DNA of 64,000 nt. It comes from Psoroptes ovis. Lineage: Eukaryota; Arthropoda; Arachnida; Sarcoptiformes; Psoroptidae. The number at the start of each line of letters is the position of its first letter. The first letter of the stretch is position 1. The notes under the pieces are model-generated. The model was not told the DNA's origin, did no database searches, and was given only the letters and a program-made list of their open reading frames with translations. The position numbers and the translations under genes were made by a program. The stretch is taken from assembly GCA_002943765.1 (NCBI GenBank), contig PQWQ01000013.1, positions 1,488,001-1,552,000 on the forward strand. The letters run 5' to 3'. Of the stretch, positions 1 to 7,340 are shown one piece after another.

Positions 1-2815
1 CAAATATTGCTCAACTGAAAGAAATTCGTTCGTGAAAACCGCCAATGGTCAATCGTGTGGCATTTCTTCTATTGGTACTGTAAAACTCAAAAGTATTGAT
101 GGTGTAAAATTGAGTCTCCAAAATGTCGAATGTGTTCCGTCTTTTGGTAAAAATCTGCTCTCTGTGCCTCAATCTTGTGATCGTGGAAAAATAGTGATTT
201 TTGATGAGTCTAAATGTGTCTTCTTGGATAAAAACAAATGTAATCTTGATTATGATGAAAATGCTGTTGATTTAACTGTCCCTCGAAGAGGAAATGCCTA
301 TATTTTGAATGCCAATAAAACTGATTCTAAACAATATGACGATGCTTGTGCCCTTTCTGTTCAAAAAGCTCCTTGGCACCAACGCCTCGGACACCCGTGC
401 AATGAAAAGATGGCTAAAATTCTCAATCAACCAAAATCAATGAGTAAATGTAGCGAATGTCAACTGTCTAAATTAACTCGTACGACTCACGTATCGACCG
501 AAAGTGACAAGTACAAGCTTATGGATCGTATTAGTGCTGATTTAATTGGTGAATTGCCTGAGTCCCGAACTGGCTGTCGTTACGTATTGCATTTGGTAGA
601 ATATCATTCATCATATGGACAAGTTTATGCCATTAAAACCAAATCAGAAGCAGTTAAATTGGTTATTGAATTCATAGACTTCTGCGAAAATCAAACAGGC
701 ATAAAATTGAAAGAATTTCTTTCCGATAATGGAGGCGAGTTTGTAAATTATCAACTGCAGTTTCATCTCAAAAAGAAAGGTATTGATTTCATCACCACCT
801 CACCGTATACATCTCAACAGAATGGAAAAGTTGAGAGAAGAAATCGTACACTAATCGAGTGTGCTAGGGCATTATTGAAAGACGCCATGTTACCTGATAG
901 TTATTGGCCTTTGGCTGTAGAAACAGCTAATTATTTGATTAATCGTTGGCCCACAAGTAAGAACATCATTCCGTACGAGAAGTTCACTGGTAATAAAGCG
1001 ACTTATGATCATCTAAAAGTCTTTGGCTGCCTTGCTTATATGCGTGCCAGCGATAATACGAGATCCAGCAAGTTTGATCACAAAGCAAGAAAAATGATAT
1101 TTGTCGGTTACACCAAATCAACAAAGAATTATTGGTTGTTGGATGTATCGACAGACAGAGTTTTCAAATCTTGCGATGTAAATTTCGATGAATCTAAGAT
1201 GGGATACCCGATTATCACTGGGAAAGTTATTGAAAATGAAATCCCAGCTTTGAGTGATCATAGTTATGCCAAGACAGCCAATGCTGCAACATCTGAATTG
1301 TGTGAACCATCGACATATAAGCAAGTTTTAGAATCTCCTGATCGTGATGAATGGCTGTGTGCCATGGACAAGGAACTTGGTGATCTTGTCCAGAAGGGTG
1401 TGTATCATAGTGTGGACAAGACCACCAAGAAGCCCTTGACGACGAAATGGATTTTCAAGAGAAAAGCTGACGGACGATATAAGGCACGATTAGTAGTCCG
1501 GGGATTCGAGCAACGAAATGCGGATAAGACATATGCTCCAACATTATATATGTCTTCGTTAATGACAATGCTCACTGTGGCACTCACCAGACGAATGTGT
1601 ATTAAACAGTTGGATATCAGCACCGCATTTCTCAATTCGAAGTTGGAAAACGATGTGTTCGTGATTCCCCCGCCTGGTGTCGAAGACAGATATTGGAAAC
1701 TGGATCGAGCACTGTATGGCTTAAAAGAGGCTCCAAGAGCCTGGTATCACACGCTTCGAGATTTTCTGACCAACGATCTGAAAATGAAGTGTTCGCTCGT
1801 GGATCCGTGCATATTCATCTCCGATCAGGCTATGTTGGCAGTGTATGTCGATGATATAATAATCGCTGCTGAGAATCCATCGTTGGCTGATAGATTATTG
1901 GAACGAATCAAGAAAAAGTTCGACGTGCATGATTATGGAGACTGTTCTCGTTATCTAGGGCTCAATATTGAATGTTTAGAGGACAGAATAAAAATCGATC
2001 AAAGCAGCTATATTGATGACGTATTGGAACGTTTTAATATGACAGATTGTAATCCTTGCAAATCACCGATGGACAACTTCGATGATTATTCTGATTGTGA
2101 AATCAACAAGGAACTGCCAGTAAAAGAGTTATTGGGGTGTCTGAATTATATTGCAGTTAGAACCAGACCCGATATCTCGTTGTGCTTATCTCATCTTGGC
2201 AGCTATGCAGATAAACCATCAGAATCGCTTTGGAAAGCCTGCAAGAGGGTATTGAGATATTTAAAAGGAACAAAAGATCTTTACATGACTTTGATTCCCG
2301 CTGATGACTGGACCGTAAACATCTATACAGATGCCAGCTTCAGGTCAGATGCAGACTATCGAGCAACAAGTGGCTGTATTGCACTTATTGGAAAGACTCC
2401 TGTGTTTTGGTCATCGAAAAAACAACAACGTCCAGCACATTCAACCTGTGAGGCTGAACTTGTGGCTGCACTGGACGGATGGAAATTCGCGGAGCCTATT
2501 AGGCAATTATTGGGCGAATTCAACATCGAGTCGAAGATAAACATATTGGTGGATAGTGCTGCAGCGGTGGCGATTATGGAGAACAACGCCTTCAAGAAGT
2601 CCAGGTACTTTGACTACGACCAAAAGGTGTTGGTGTCGAAACTGAATAGCGATGGCCTGGTTAAAATCGTCAAAGTGGCATCATCAGATCAGCTGGCCGA
2701 CGCATTGACAAAACCCTTATCTGTCAATTTGCTTAATTCGTTTAGAGAACGCACACTGATCCAGAAGGGTGTGTTGAAAGATGGATCACGTGTCGTTCAG
2801 TACAATAGTATATGA
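1..2815 (+). CDS. Copia Pol polyprotein (protease end, integrase, reverse transcriptase, RNase H), 5'-partial
   Basis: This makes the enzymes that copy and insert the element. The frame is open from base 2 with no start codon in view, so it is 5'-partial. Counting codons from base 32: the protease end has the conserved NLLSV stretch (41-45). A zinc-binding HHCC motif follows (H116, H121, C140, C143). The integrase triad is D170, D232, E268, with exactly 35 residues between the last two. Next are the copia FGCLAY box (331-336), reverse transcriptase with the LDIS aspartate (528), LYGLKEAPRAW (561-571) and YVDD (605-608). RNase H has D767, the CEAEL glutamate and D841. The frame ends in TGA and its last 14 codons overlap the 3' LTR, as is common in copia elements. 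GC is clearly higher than in the flanks. Confidence 0.95.
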   Translation, partial: KYCSTERNSFVKTANGQSCGISSIGTVKLKSIDGVKLSLQNVECVPSFGKNLLSVPQSCDRGKIVIFDESKCVFLDKNKCNLDYDENAVDLTVPRRGNAYILNANKTDSKQYDDACALSVQKAPWHQRLGHPCNEKMAKILNQPKSMSKCSECQLSKLTRTTHVSTESDKYKLMDRISADLIGELPESRTGCRYVLHLVEYHSSYGQVYAIKTKSEAVKLVIEFIDFCENQTGIKLKEFLSDNGGEFVNYQLQFHLKKKGIDFITTSPYTSQQNGKVERRNRTLIECARALLKDAMLPDSYWPLAVETANYLINRWPTSKNIIPYEKFTGNKATYDHLKVFGCLAYMRASDNTRSSKFDHKARKMIFVGYTKSTKNYWLLDVSTDRVFKSCDVNFDESKMGYPIITGKVIENEIPALSDHSYAKTANAATSELCEPSTYKQVLESPDRDEWLCAMDKELGDLVQKGVYHSVDKTTKKPLTTKWIFKRKADGRYKARLVVRGFEQRNADKTYAPTLYMSSLMTMLTVALTRRMCIKQLDISTAFLNSKLENDVFVIPPPGVEDRYWKLDRALYGLKEAPRAWYHTLRDFLTNDLKMKCSLVDPCIFISDQAMLAVYVDDIIIAAENPSLADRLLERIKKKFDVHDYGDCSRYLGLNIECLEDRIKIDQSSYIDDVLERFNMTDCNPCKSPMDNFDDYSDCEINKELPVKELLGCLNYIAVRTRPDISLCLSHLGSYADKPSESLWKACKRVLRYLKGTKDLYMTLIPADDWTVNIYTDASFRSDADYRATSGCIALIGKTPVFWSSKKQQRPAHSTCEAELVAALDGWKFAEPIRQLLGEFNIESKINILVDSAAAVAIMENNAFKKSRYFDYDQKVLVSKLNSDGLVKIVKVASSDQLADALTKPLSVNLLNSFRERTLIQKGVLKDGSRVVQYNSI

Positions 2816-2923
2816 ACAGCCCCTGCTGTTCTAGCGCACATGCGCATATTCTCTATCATTGTAAATATCATATGTATAAAACCACATGTAAATATCAATA
2901 AAGCACACATTCGTGTTCTGACA
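2772..2923 (+). repeat. Copia 3' LTR (about 152 bp)
   Basis: A purine stretch AGAAGGG (2763-2769) serves as polypurine tract just before TGTTGAAAG, the usual copia LTR opening. The unit ends in TTCTGACA. Inside are a TATA box (TATAAAA, 2875-2881) and a poly(A) signal (AATAAA, 2897-2902) 22 bases apart, as expected of a compact U3-R-U5. The 5' partner is outside the window, so the left boundary rests on motif recognition rather than alignment. Confidence 0.7.
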
Positions 2924-2928
2924 TGGCC

Positions 2929-3076
2929 TGTTAGAGGTAAAATATCAAGTGAAGTTTATTTGGAATATTTACAAGGTTTATATACAAATAATACAAGGTT
3001 AAATGTTAATGATAAAATATGATAAAGTCAGGTTAGATAAGATACGCAAAGTTAGGTTCGATAAGATTTTTAAATT
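2929..3076 (-). repeat. 148-bp direct repeat, copy 1 (putative 3' LTR of the minus-strand element)
   Basis: By eye it is identical over 148 bp to 3878-4025. It begins TGTTAGAGG on the plus strand, only five bases after the copia LTR. It diverges from copy 2 after ...TTTAAATT. It contains several GATAA/GATAAG boxes. Confidence 0.85.
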
Positions 3077-3346
3077 TTTGAAATTCTTGCCTGTAATGAA
3101 AACGACTGGTTTTTCATTAAAGGTTCCGAATCAATCCAAAACATCAATTTTAAATCAATTAATCAATTCAAAACCATCAATAACTATCAATTTTATTATT
3201 GCTAAATTTATAAAAAGGATTACAAATTATTCAAGCATTATTACAAAAAATGGAAAAGCTTACAATCATTTGTTGTTCTACATTAATTAAAACTAAATCA
3301 AACTATTACAATCAATTTTTAACTTAATTCTTTAATTTTTTTGTGG

Positions 3347-3390
3347 ACGGTTGTTAATCGAACTTTTTTGACATGTGCTTTTACAACCGT
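3347..3390. repeat. Inverted repeat (8-bp perfect arms) inside the deleted element
   Basis: ACGGTTGT (3347-3354) is matched by ACAACCGT (3383-3390) across a 28-base loop. It could fold in RNA from either strand. The function is unknown. Confidence 0.5.
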
Positions 3391-3453
3391 TTTTTCTAGA
3401 ACTTTTTCTATGGAATTTTAATCGTGAAATTCATAAAGAACGTAACCAATTTT

Positions 3454-3609
3454 TTAACTTAAATTTTCACAACACTTGCCAGTAAACGTATCCACATCGG
3501 GATTGTTGAAAGTCTGGATCGACATCGTTCTCATAATACATTCCATAATCTGATTGCTTTGCAATTCGTTCGAAGCTTGTTGATTAGCCATAGCTCTAGT
3601 AATAACCAT
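3454..3609 (-). pseudogene. Gag-like N-terminal fragment (51 codons) of the minus-strand element
   Basis: The frame opens with MVITRAMANQQ and runs to TFNNPDVDTFTGK before a stop. An ITRA start and a proline/phenylalanine-containing 'TFxG' stretch about 40 residues in recall the beginning of LTR-element Gag proteins. It lies where gag should be, about 270 bases inside the putative 5' LTR. No other gag, protease or polymerase follows, so it is a remnant. An in-frame ATG further upstream at 3711 would add 34 low-complexity residues and is less likely to be the start. Confidence 0.4.
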
Positions 3610-3668
3610 AGGTCTATTTGACACTTGTTGATTCGATGAACAAAACAACACACAAAGAAAAAAAAATC

Positions 3669-3842
3669 GTTCGAAAAATTCGTCTAAATCAATAATCACA
3701 AATTCACACAAAACAAGATCAGAAATTCACTTAAGTCAAAATCAAAAATTCGCTGGAATCAATAGTCATAAAATCACTTAAATCAAAAATCATAAATTCG
3801 TTGCAATCGACAATCATAAATTCGTTTGAATCAAAAATTAGC
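3669..3842. repeat. About seven degenerate 23-24-bp tandem repeats
   Basis: Units end in an AAATTC-like core and carry AATCAA followed by ATCA about 10 bases before it. Clear unit starts are at 3682, 3706 and then every 23-24 bases. The array fills the leader between the primer-site-like sequence and the gag-like start of the minus-strand element. Tandem repeats are common in such untranslated leaders. Confidence 0.6.
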
Positions 3843-3877
3843 GGAGGCCTGTTAGAACCAACCACCTGATGCTACCA

Positions 3878-4025
3878 TGTTAGAGGTAAAATATCAAGTG
3901 AAGTTTATTTGGAATATTTACAAGGTTTATATACAAATAATACAAGGTTAAATGTTAATGATAAAATATGATAAAGTCAGGTTAGATAAGATACGCAAAG
4001 TTAGGTTCGATAAGATTTTTAAATT
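3878..4025 (-). repeat. 148-bp direct repeat, copy 2 (putative 5' LTR of the minus-strand element)
   Basis: It is identical to 2929-3076. Extending it four bases to 4029 gives an element that starts TG and ends CA on the minus strand, the canonical LTR form. The bases just left of it (3865-3877) form the primer-binding-site-like sequence. Confidence 0.85.
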
Positions 4026-4029
4026 ATCA

Positions 4030-4169
4030 CGATGGGCGGGGCTTCATGGTCCCTTCACAAATACCAGGACGCAATTAGCCACTCGCCAACATGGCCAAAA
4101 AACCGCTCAAAATTCGATCAACGTGTTTTGATGAAAAATTGTTTTTATCTTTATAATATCATTGGCACA
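4030..4169 (+). promoter_or_regulatory. Possible promoter region with GC box
   Basis: This 140-base stretch is richer in G+C than its surroundings and contains GGGCGGGGC (4034-4042), a classic GC box, and ACATGGCC (4089-4096), similar to the initiator-type ATGGC motif. It lies just left of the first ATG of the duplicated microexon block. No TATA box is placed convincingly. The link to a gene is inference. Confidence 0.25.
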
Positions 4170-4401
4170 ATGACATCTTTTCCTAGTAAGTTGATTGTGA
4201 TTGTATGATCAATCCATTTTCAATTTCTTTTAATGATCACAACCATCGCATCAACGATGGTCTTATTTCAGGCAAAGGTAATCAGTATTAACGTCTTGAA
4301 ATGTGAATTGATTCTTCCTTTCTTATTGTTTTAGACTTGCAAGTTCCAACTAGTAATTTATGACATATTGAATTCAAATTGATCTAAATATCACAAGTAC
4401 A
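4170..4401 (+). pseudogene. First, probably decayed, unit of the duplicated microexon block
   Basis: The unit is offset 232 bp from the next one. Both have an ATG, a 16-nt first exon and the same donor (CTA|GTAAGTTG, donor at 4186). In this copy the acceptor that should open the second exon reads GCAT instead of GCAG. The remaining splice choice gives a 6-nt exon and a stop soon after. It therefore looks like a broken duplicate of the unit starting at 4402. Confidence 0.3.
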
Positions 4402-4882
4402 ATGGCTAGTGTTGCTAGTAAGTTGATTATGATCAAGGAATTTATTCATTTTCAATTTTTTTTTTCATTACGACCATTGCAGCAATTTCAATGATATTCT
4501 TGGTCAAGGTAATTAACATTGTTATTTAACAAAGATTTCAATTCTTTTTTGTTTTTTGATTACAGACTTTTTCAATTCAATTGATTCATTCTTATGGCCG
4601 ATTAAAGGTAATTTTGAAATTGATTTCAAATCTCAATCAATAACTTTTTTTTCACCAAGATCAACGCATCAATGATCGTCATATTTTTAATAAAGGTAAT
4701 CAACATTGTTATTTAACAAAGATTTTAATTCTTCTTCATTTCTTAATTACAGATCTCTTCGATTCAACTGATTAACTCTTGTGGTCGATTAAAGGTAATT
4801 TTGAAATTGATTTCAAATCATCACTAATAACTTTTTCAGTCATTTTCAGAATCATGTTAGGGCAAAATCTAGCCATCATTGA
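4402..4882 (+). CDS. Candidate six-exon microexon gene, about 64-residue product with duplicated exon pair
   Basis: I do not recognise this product. Exons by splice signals: 4402-4417, 4483-4508, 4566-4607, 4660-4695, 4753-4794, 4850-4882; introns of 52-65 nt all begin GT and end AG. All joins after the first are in phase 0. Exon peptides: MASVATISMIFLVK (first two exons, signal-peptide-like), TFSIQLIHSYGRLK, INASMIVIFLIK, ISSIQLINSCGRLK, then a short tail. Exons 3 and 5 are duplicates: both 42 nt, same phase, no stops, several synonymous differences. Exons 2 and 4 share an IFLxK end. Caution: the introns are at least as alike as the exons, so the duplication is recent and gives no proof of coding selection. 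It could be a non-coding tandem repeat with chance splice signals. Confidence 0.33.
4509..4882. repeat. Two tandem copies of a 187-bp unit
   Basis: The unit 4509-4695 is repeated from 4696 on. A 25-base intron start, GTAATTTTGAAATTG and following, is identical in both (4608-4632, 4795-4819). The neighbouring 57-base stretch differs at about eight positions and the 42-base exon-like stretch at nine. An older duplication of 232 bp lies directly upstream. Confidence 0.75.
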
Positions 4883-4940
4883 AAATTGAAGAAATGTTTT
4901 GAACTTGATTATTGATTGATCTTAGAGATTCATTGATACA

Positions 4941-5107
4941 TTTGATGAAGTAAAAATGAACATTGTGAATTTATCTGATCACACTTTGACGTTTCTTCGA
5001 ACTGGCCACTTGTTGTTTGGGTTTCGACTTTCGCTTTGACTTGGCCACTGTTGACTTCTTCATCTGATCAATAACTCTTGATTCAAAATGTTCATTTTTC
5101 TTCATCA
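4941..5107. repeat. Fold-back (inverted repeat) segment
   Basis: GATGAAGTAAAAATGAACATT (about 4944-4964) is matched by its complement at 5087-5107, one base missing in the second arm. The loop of about 120 bases holds two related copies of a stretch containing 'ACTTGGCCACTGTTG'. It could be a small fold-back mobile element or part of an untranslated exon. No terminal duplication is seen. Confidence 0.4.
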
Positions 5108-5183
5108 TTTGATCAAAGAATTAATAAGATCGATCAACACTTCGAGTCATAGCTATTTATTCAATTTCATTGATGATTGACTC

Positions 5184-5452
5184 ATGGATGCTATCGACGA
5201 AAAACTTAGGTAAATCACTTCAATTTCTTTGAAATTATGATTCTGATACTTTCTTTTTTGTAATTTAGATTTAATATCTCATTGATGGAATTGATGAAAT
5301 TGGCACAATCGCTTTATACATCACTGTTCGATAAAACGAAGCACCTTATTTTGAAGAAGTCAATCTATAAATCGCCAATTTCCGAAGTAAACGATAATAA
5401 GGATTGGGACTTAGAAAATTTCAATTGGTGGCGGCTTATATTTTGCATCTGA
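5184..5452 (+). CDS. Candidate two-exon gene, hypothetical 69-residue protein
   Basis: Exon 1 (5184-5209) starts ATG GAT GCT and ends AG|GTAAAT. A 59-nt intron (5210-5268) has a pyrimidine-rich end and TTTAG acceptor. Exon 2 (5269-5452) keeps the frame for 61 codons to TGA. The product begins MDAIDEKLRF and ends DWDLENFNWWRLIFCI. It is soluble-looking, with Leu/Lys-rich helices (LMELMKLAQSLYTSLF) and mixed charge. GC and codon choice are higher than in flanking DNA. I do not recognise the family. The tryptophan-rich end may mean the true gene is longer or broken there. It lies about 300 bp after the microexon block and could belong to the same transcript. Confidence 0.35.
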
Positions 5453-7340
5453 GCCGGTTAGGATCATCAAAACAAGCGATTTTGGATAACATCAGTTGTA
5501 TATCATCATTAATTATTATTTTTAATTTTTTTTAATCAATTTTTTAATTAATTAAATAAAATTTTAATAAAATTCAATTGAATTACATTCGTACATGACA
5601 AGTATATGTGAGGTATGAATAGGGTTAGCATATTGATGAGTCATCCTCCTCATGAGGGGGATGCGCGAACAACAAATTTCGGTTGCGCAGACATTGGATA
5701 TGTATTGTGACAGTTACAACTGTTAGCAATACAAATTTTCGCTAACTATTTTCTATACAAATCTTAAAGTCCCTTTTTTCGTGAGTGAAAATTAAAGTAA
5801 CCGACTTTAACTAAACGCCATCACCATCTAAAATTTAAAAACGATAGATGGCACATTATACATAGAAAAATTTGAAATTAGACATGGCAATTTTTCCGCC
5901 AATTGATGGTTTATGAATGATTGTTCAAACTTTAAAACATGATGATGACAACATCTCTCATTTTAATTAAGAATCAAGATATTTGAATTTTCAAAGCCAA
6001 AATCCAAGACCTTAAAGTATTGAATCTAAATTCATTTTTTCATCCATAATTTTTTCAGTTTTAGAATAAAATCTTTAATTTTATTTCATTATTTTATATC
6101 TTTATAATAATGATAATGTAATAATTTTGATTATTTTTTCATAAATATTCAATATATGAATAAATTCAAATGATTGATTGATCTATTAAATCAATCAATT
6201 TTCTCCAATCCCATTCATGCACTTGTGTAGGCTGAATATGTGTGTAATTCATTGTGTGTTTTTTTTATTCAAAATACATACATGTTATTCAATATAAATT
6301 TAAGAAAATTCAATTTTAATGTTTATTTTTATTTACAATTACTCTACTCTGATCATCATATCAAGTAATATCATCAGTTTGTCGTTTGTTCATTGGTCCA
6401 AAGTCAAAATTTATAATCAAATCAATTATTAGGATTGGACAGACGCATTTGTGTGAAAGAAAAAAGATGAAAACTTTTAAAAAATTCAAAAATGCCTTTT
6501 CTTCAAAAAATAGATGGCATCATAGATGCCCTAGGTTGATTAGAAAATACAAAAGAAAAAATAATTTTAAATAATAATTAAAGAATTTTTAATTTTAAAA
6601 AATTAATGATAATAATTATAAAATTATAATAAAACTTTGTAATGCAAAGAAGAAAAAAATATGAATGAATTAAATAAATGAAAATGCAAAAATGAATAAT
6701 TGATAATTTATAATTGATTTTGTTTTTTTTTGAAAAATAATCAAAATTATTATGATCATCATTATTATCATGATATAAGAAAATATATAATTATTATGAT
6801 ATAATCAATGAAAAATAATAAGAATAGAAAAAATGAAAAATTTTTCTCATTTGTTTATTCATTCGATGATAATGGTGATGGTAATGATGATGATGATGAT
6901 GATAATATGATAATGGTATTGACGATGATGATGATGATGCACCAAAAAAGAAAACGAAATAAAATTAATAATAATAATATAATAGCATCAACAATGAAAA
7001 GGAGAAAAAATTAGAACTAATAAACAAAATAGACCATAAATAATAACGGATTTTAATGATAATCGTATTTGGATGATAATTTTTTTTCCAAATAATGATA
7101 ATGATGATGATCATATTATGAAATAAATAACATTAACATTTATTTTAATGATAATAATCATTATTGAAATTATTGATAACAGCAGCAGCAACAAATGATA
7201 ATGGAAAATTTCTCGATATAATTGATAATAATCATCAGCTACGGAGAGATGACTGGGTATATTTTTTCCAACAAAAATAATTTTCTAATGAGATCAATGA
7301 GCATAATTCATAATTTTAGATCGGTTGTAATCGAAAATTT
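5453..7340. other. AT-rich intergenic DNA, 3' flank of the zinc-finger gene
   Basis: It holds an LTR-like remnant near 5.65 kb, otherwise low-complexity A+T sequence and GAT/AAT-type repeats. On the minus strand, TTTATT at 7139-7144 gives an AATAAA poly(A) signal about 200 bases after the zinc-finger stop codon, the likely 3' end of that transcript. Open frames at 6386-6574 (Lys-rich) and 6808-7014 (Asp and Met runs from GAT repeats) are not convincing genes. Confidence 0.6.
5642..5830 (+). mobile_element. Possible LTR remnant preceded by a polypurine tract
   Basis: GAGGGGGA (5654-5661) is followed by TGCGCGAAC. The arrangement CCTC..TGAGGGGGATG closely parallels the tract and LTR start of the complete element at 33.17-33.19 kb. 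The 22 bases 5642-5663 also form a near-perfect palindrome around CTCATGAG. No partner LTR or clear right end was found, so the right limit is a guess. Confidence 0.3.

Larger units (their letters stand above)
1..2923 (+). mobile_element. Ty1/copia LTR retrotransposon, 3' part (5' end outside window)
   Basis: The element enters from the left edge and ends with a short 3' LTR. Domain order is protease end, zinc-binding pre-integrase, integrase, reverse transcriptase, RNase H. Integrase before reverse transcriptase is the diagnostic copia order. The coding frame has no stop or frameshift, so the copy is recent or still active. The 5' LTR, gag and protease active site lie outside the window, so the target-site duplication cannot be fully checked. 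The five bases TGGCC (2924-2928), between this LTR and the next repeat, could be its right-hand copy. Confidence 0.92.
2929..4029 (-). mobile_element. Small deleted LTR element (TRIM-like), minus strand
   Basis: Two identical 148-bp direct repeats lie 949 bp apart around an 801-bp interior. Read on the minus strand, the right-hand repeat ends in CTCTAACA and is followed at once by TGGTAGCATCAGG. This starts with TGG, as a tRNA primer-binding site must, and resembles an initiator-tRNA-Met type site without being a perfect match to one I know. A leader with 24-bp tandem repeats and a short gag-like start follow, then no enzyme genes. I read it as a non-autonomous or internally deleted element. 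Against this: no clear polypurine tract, no target-site duplication, and a TG start visible only for the right-hand copy (TGATAATT, if extended to 4029). Confidence 0.6.

Noticed and set aside
3669..3842. CRISPR-like regular repeats
   Set aside because: The units are contiguous degenerate tandem repeats with no spacers, in an animal retroelement leader.
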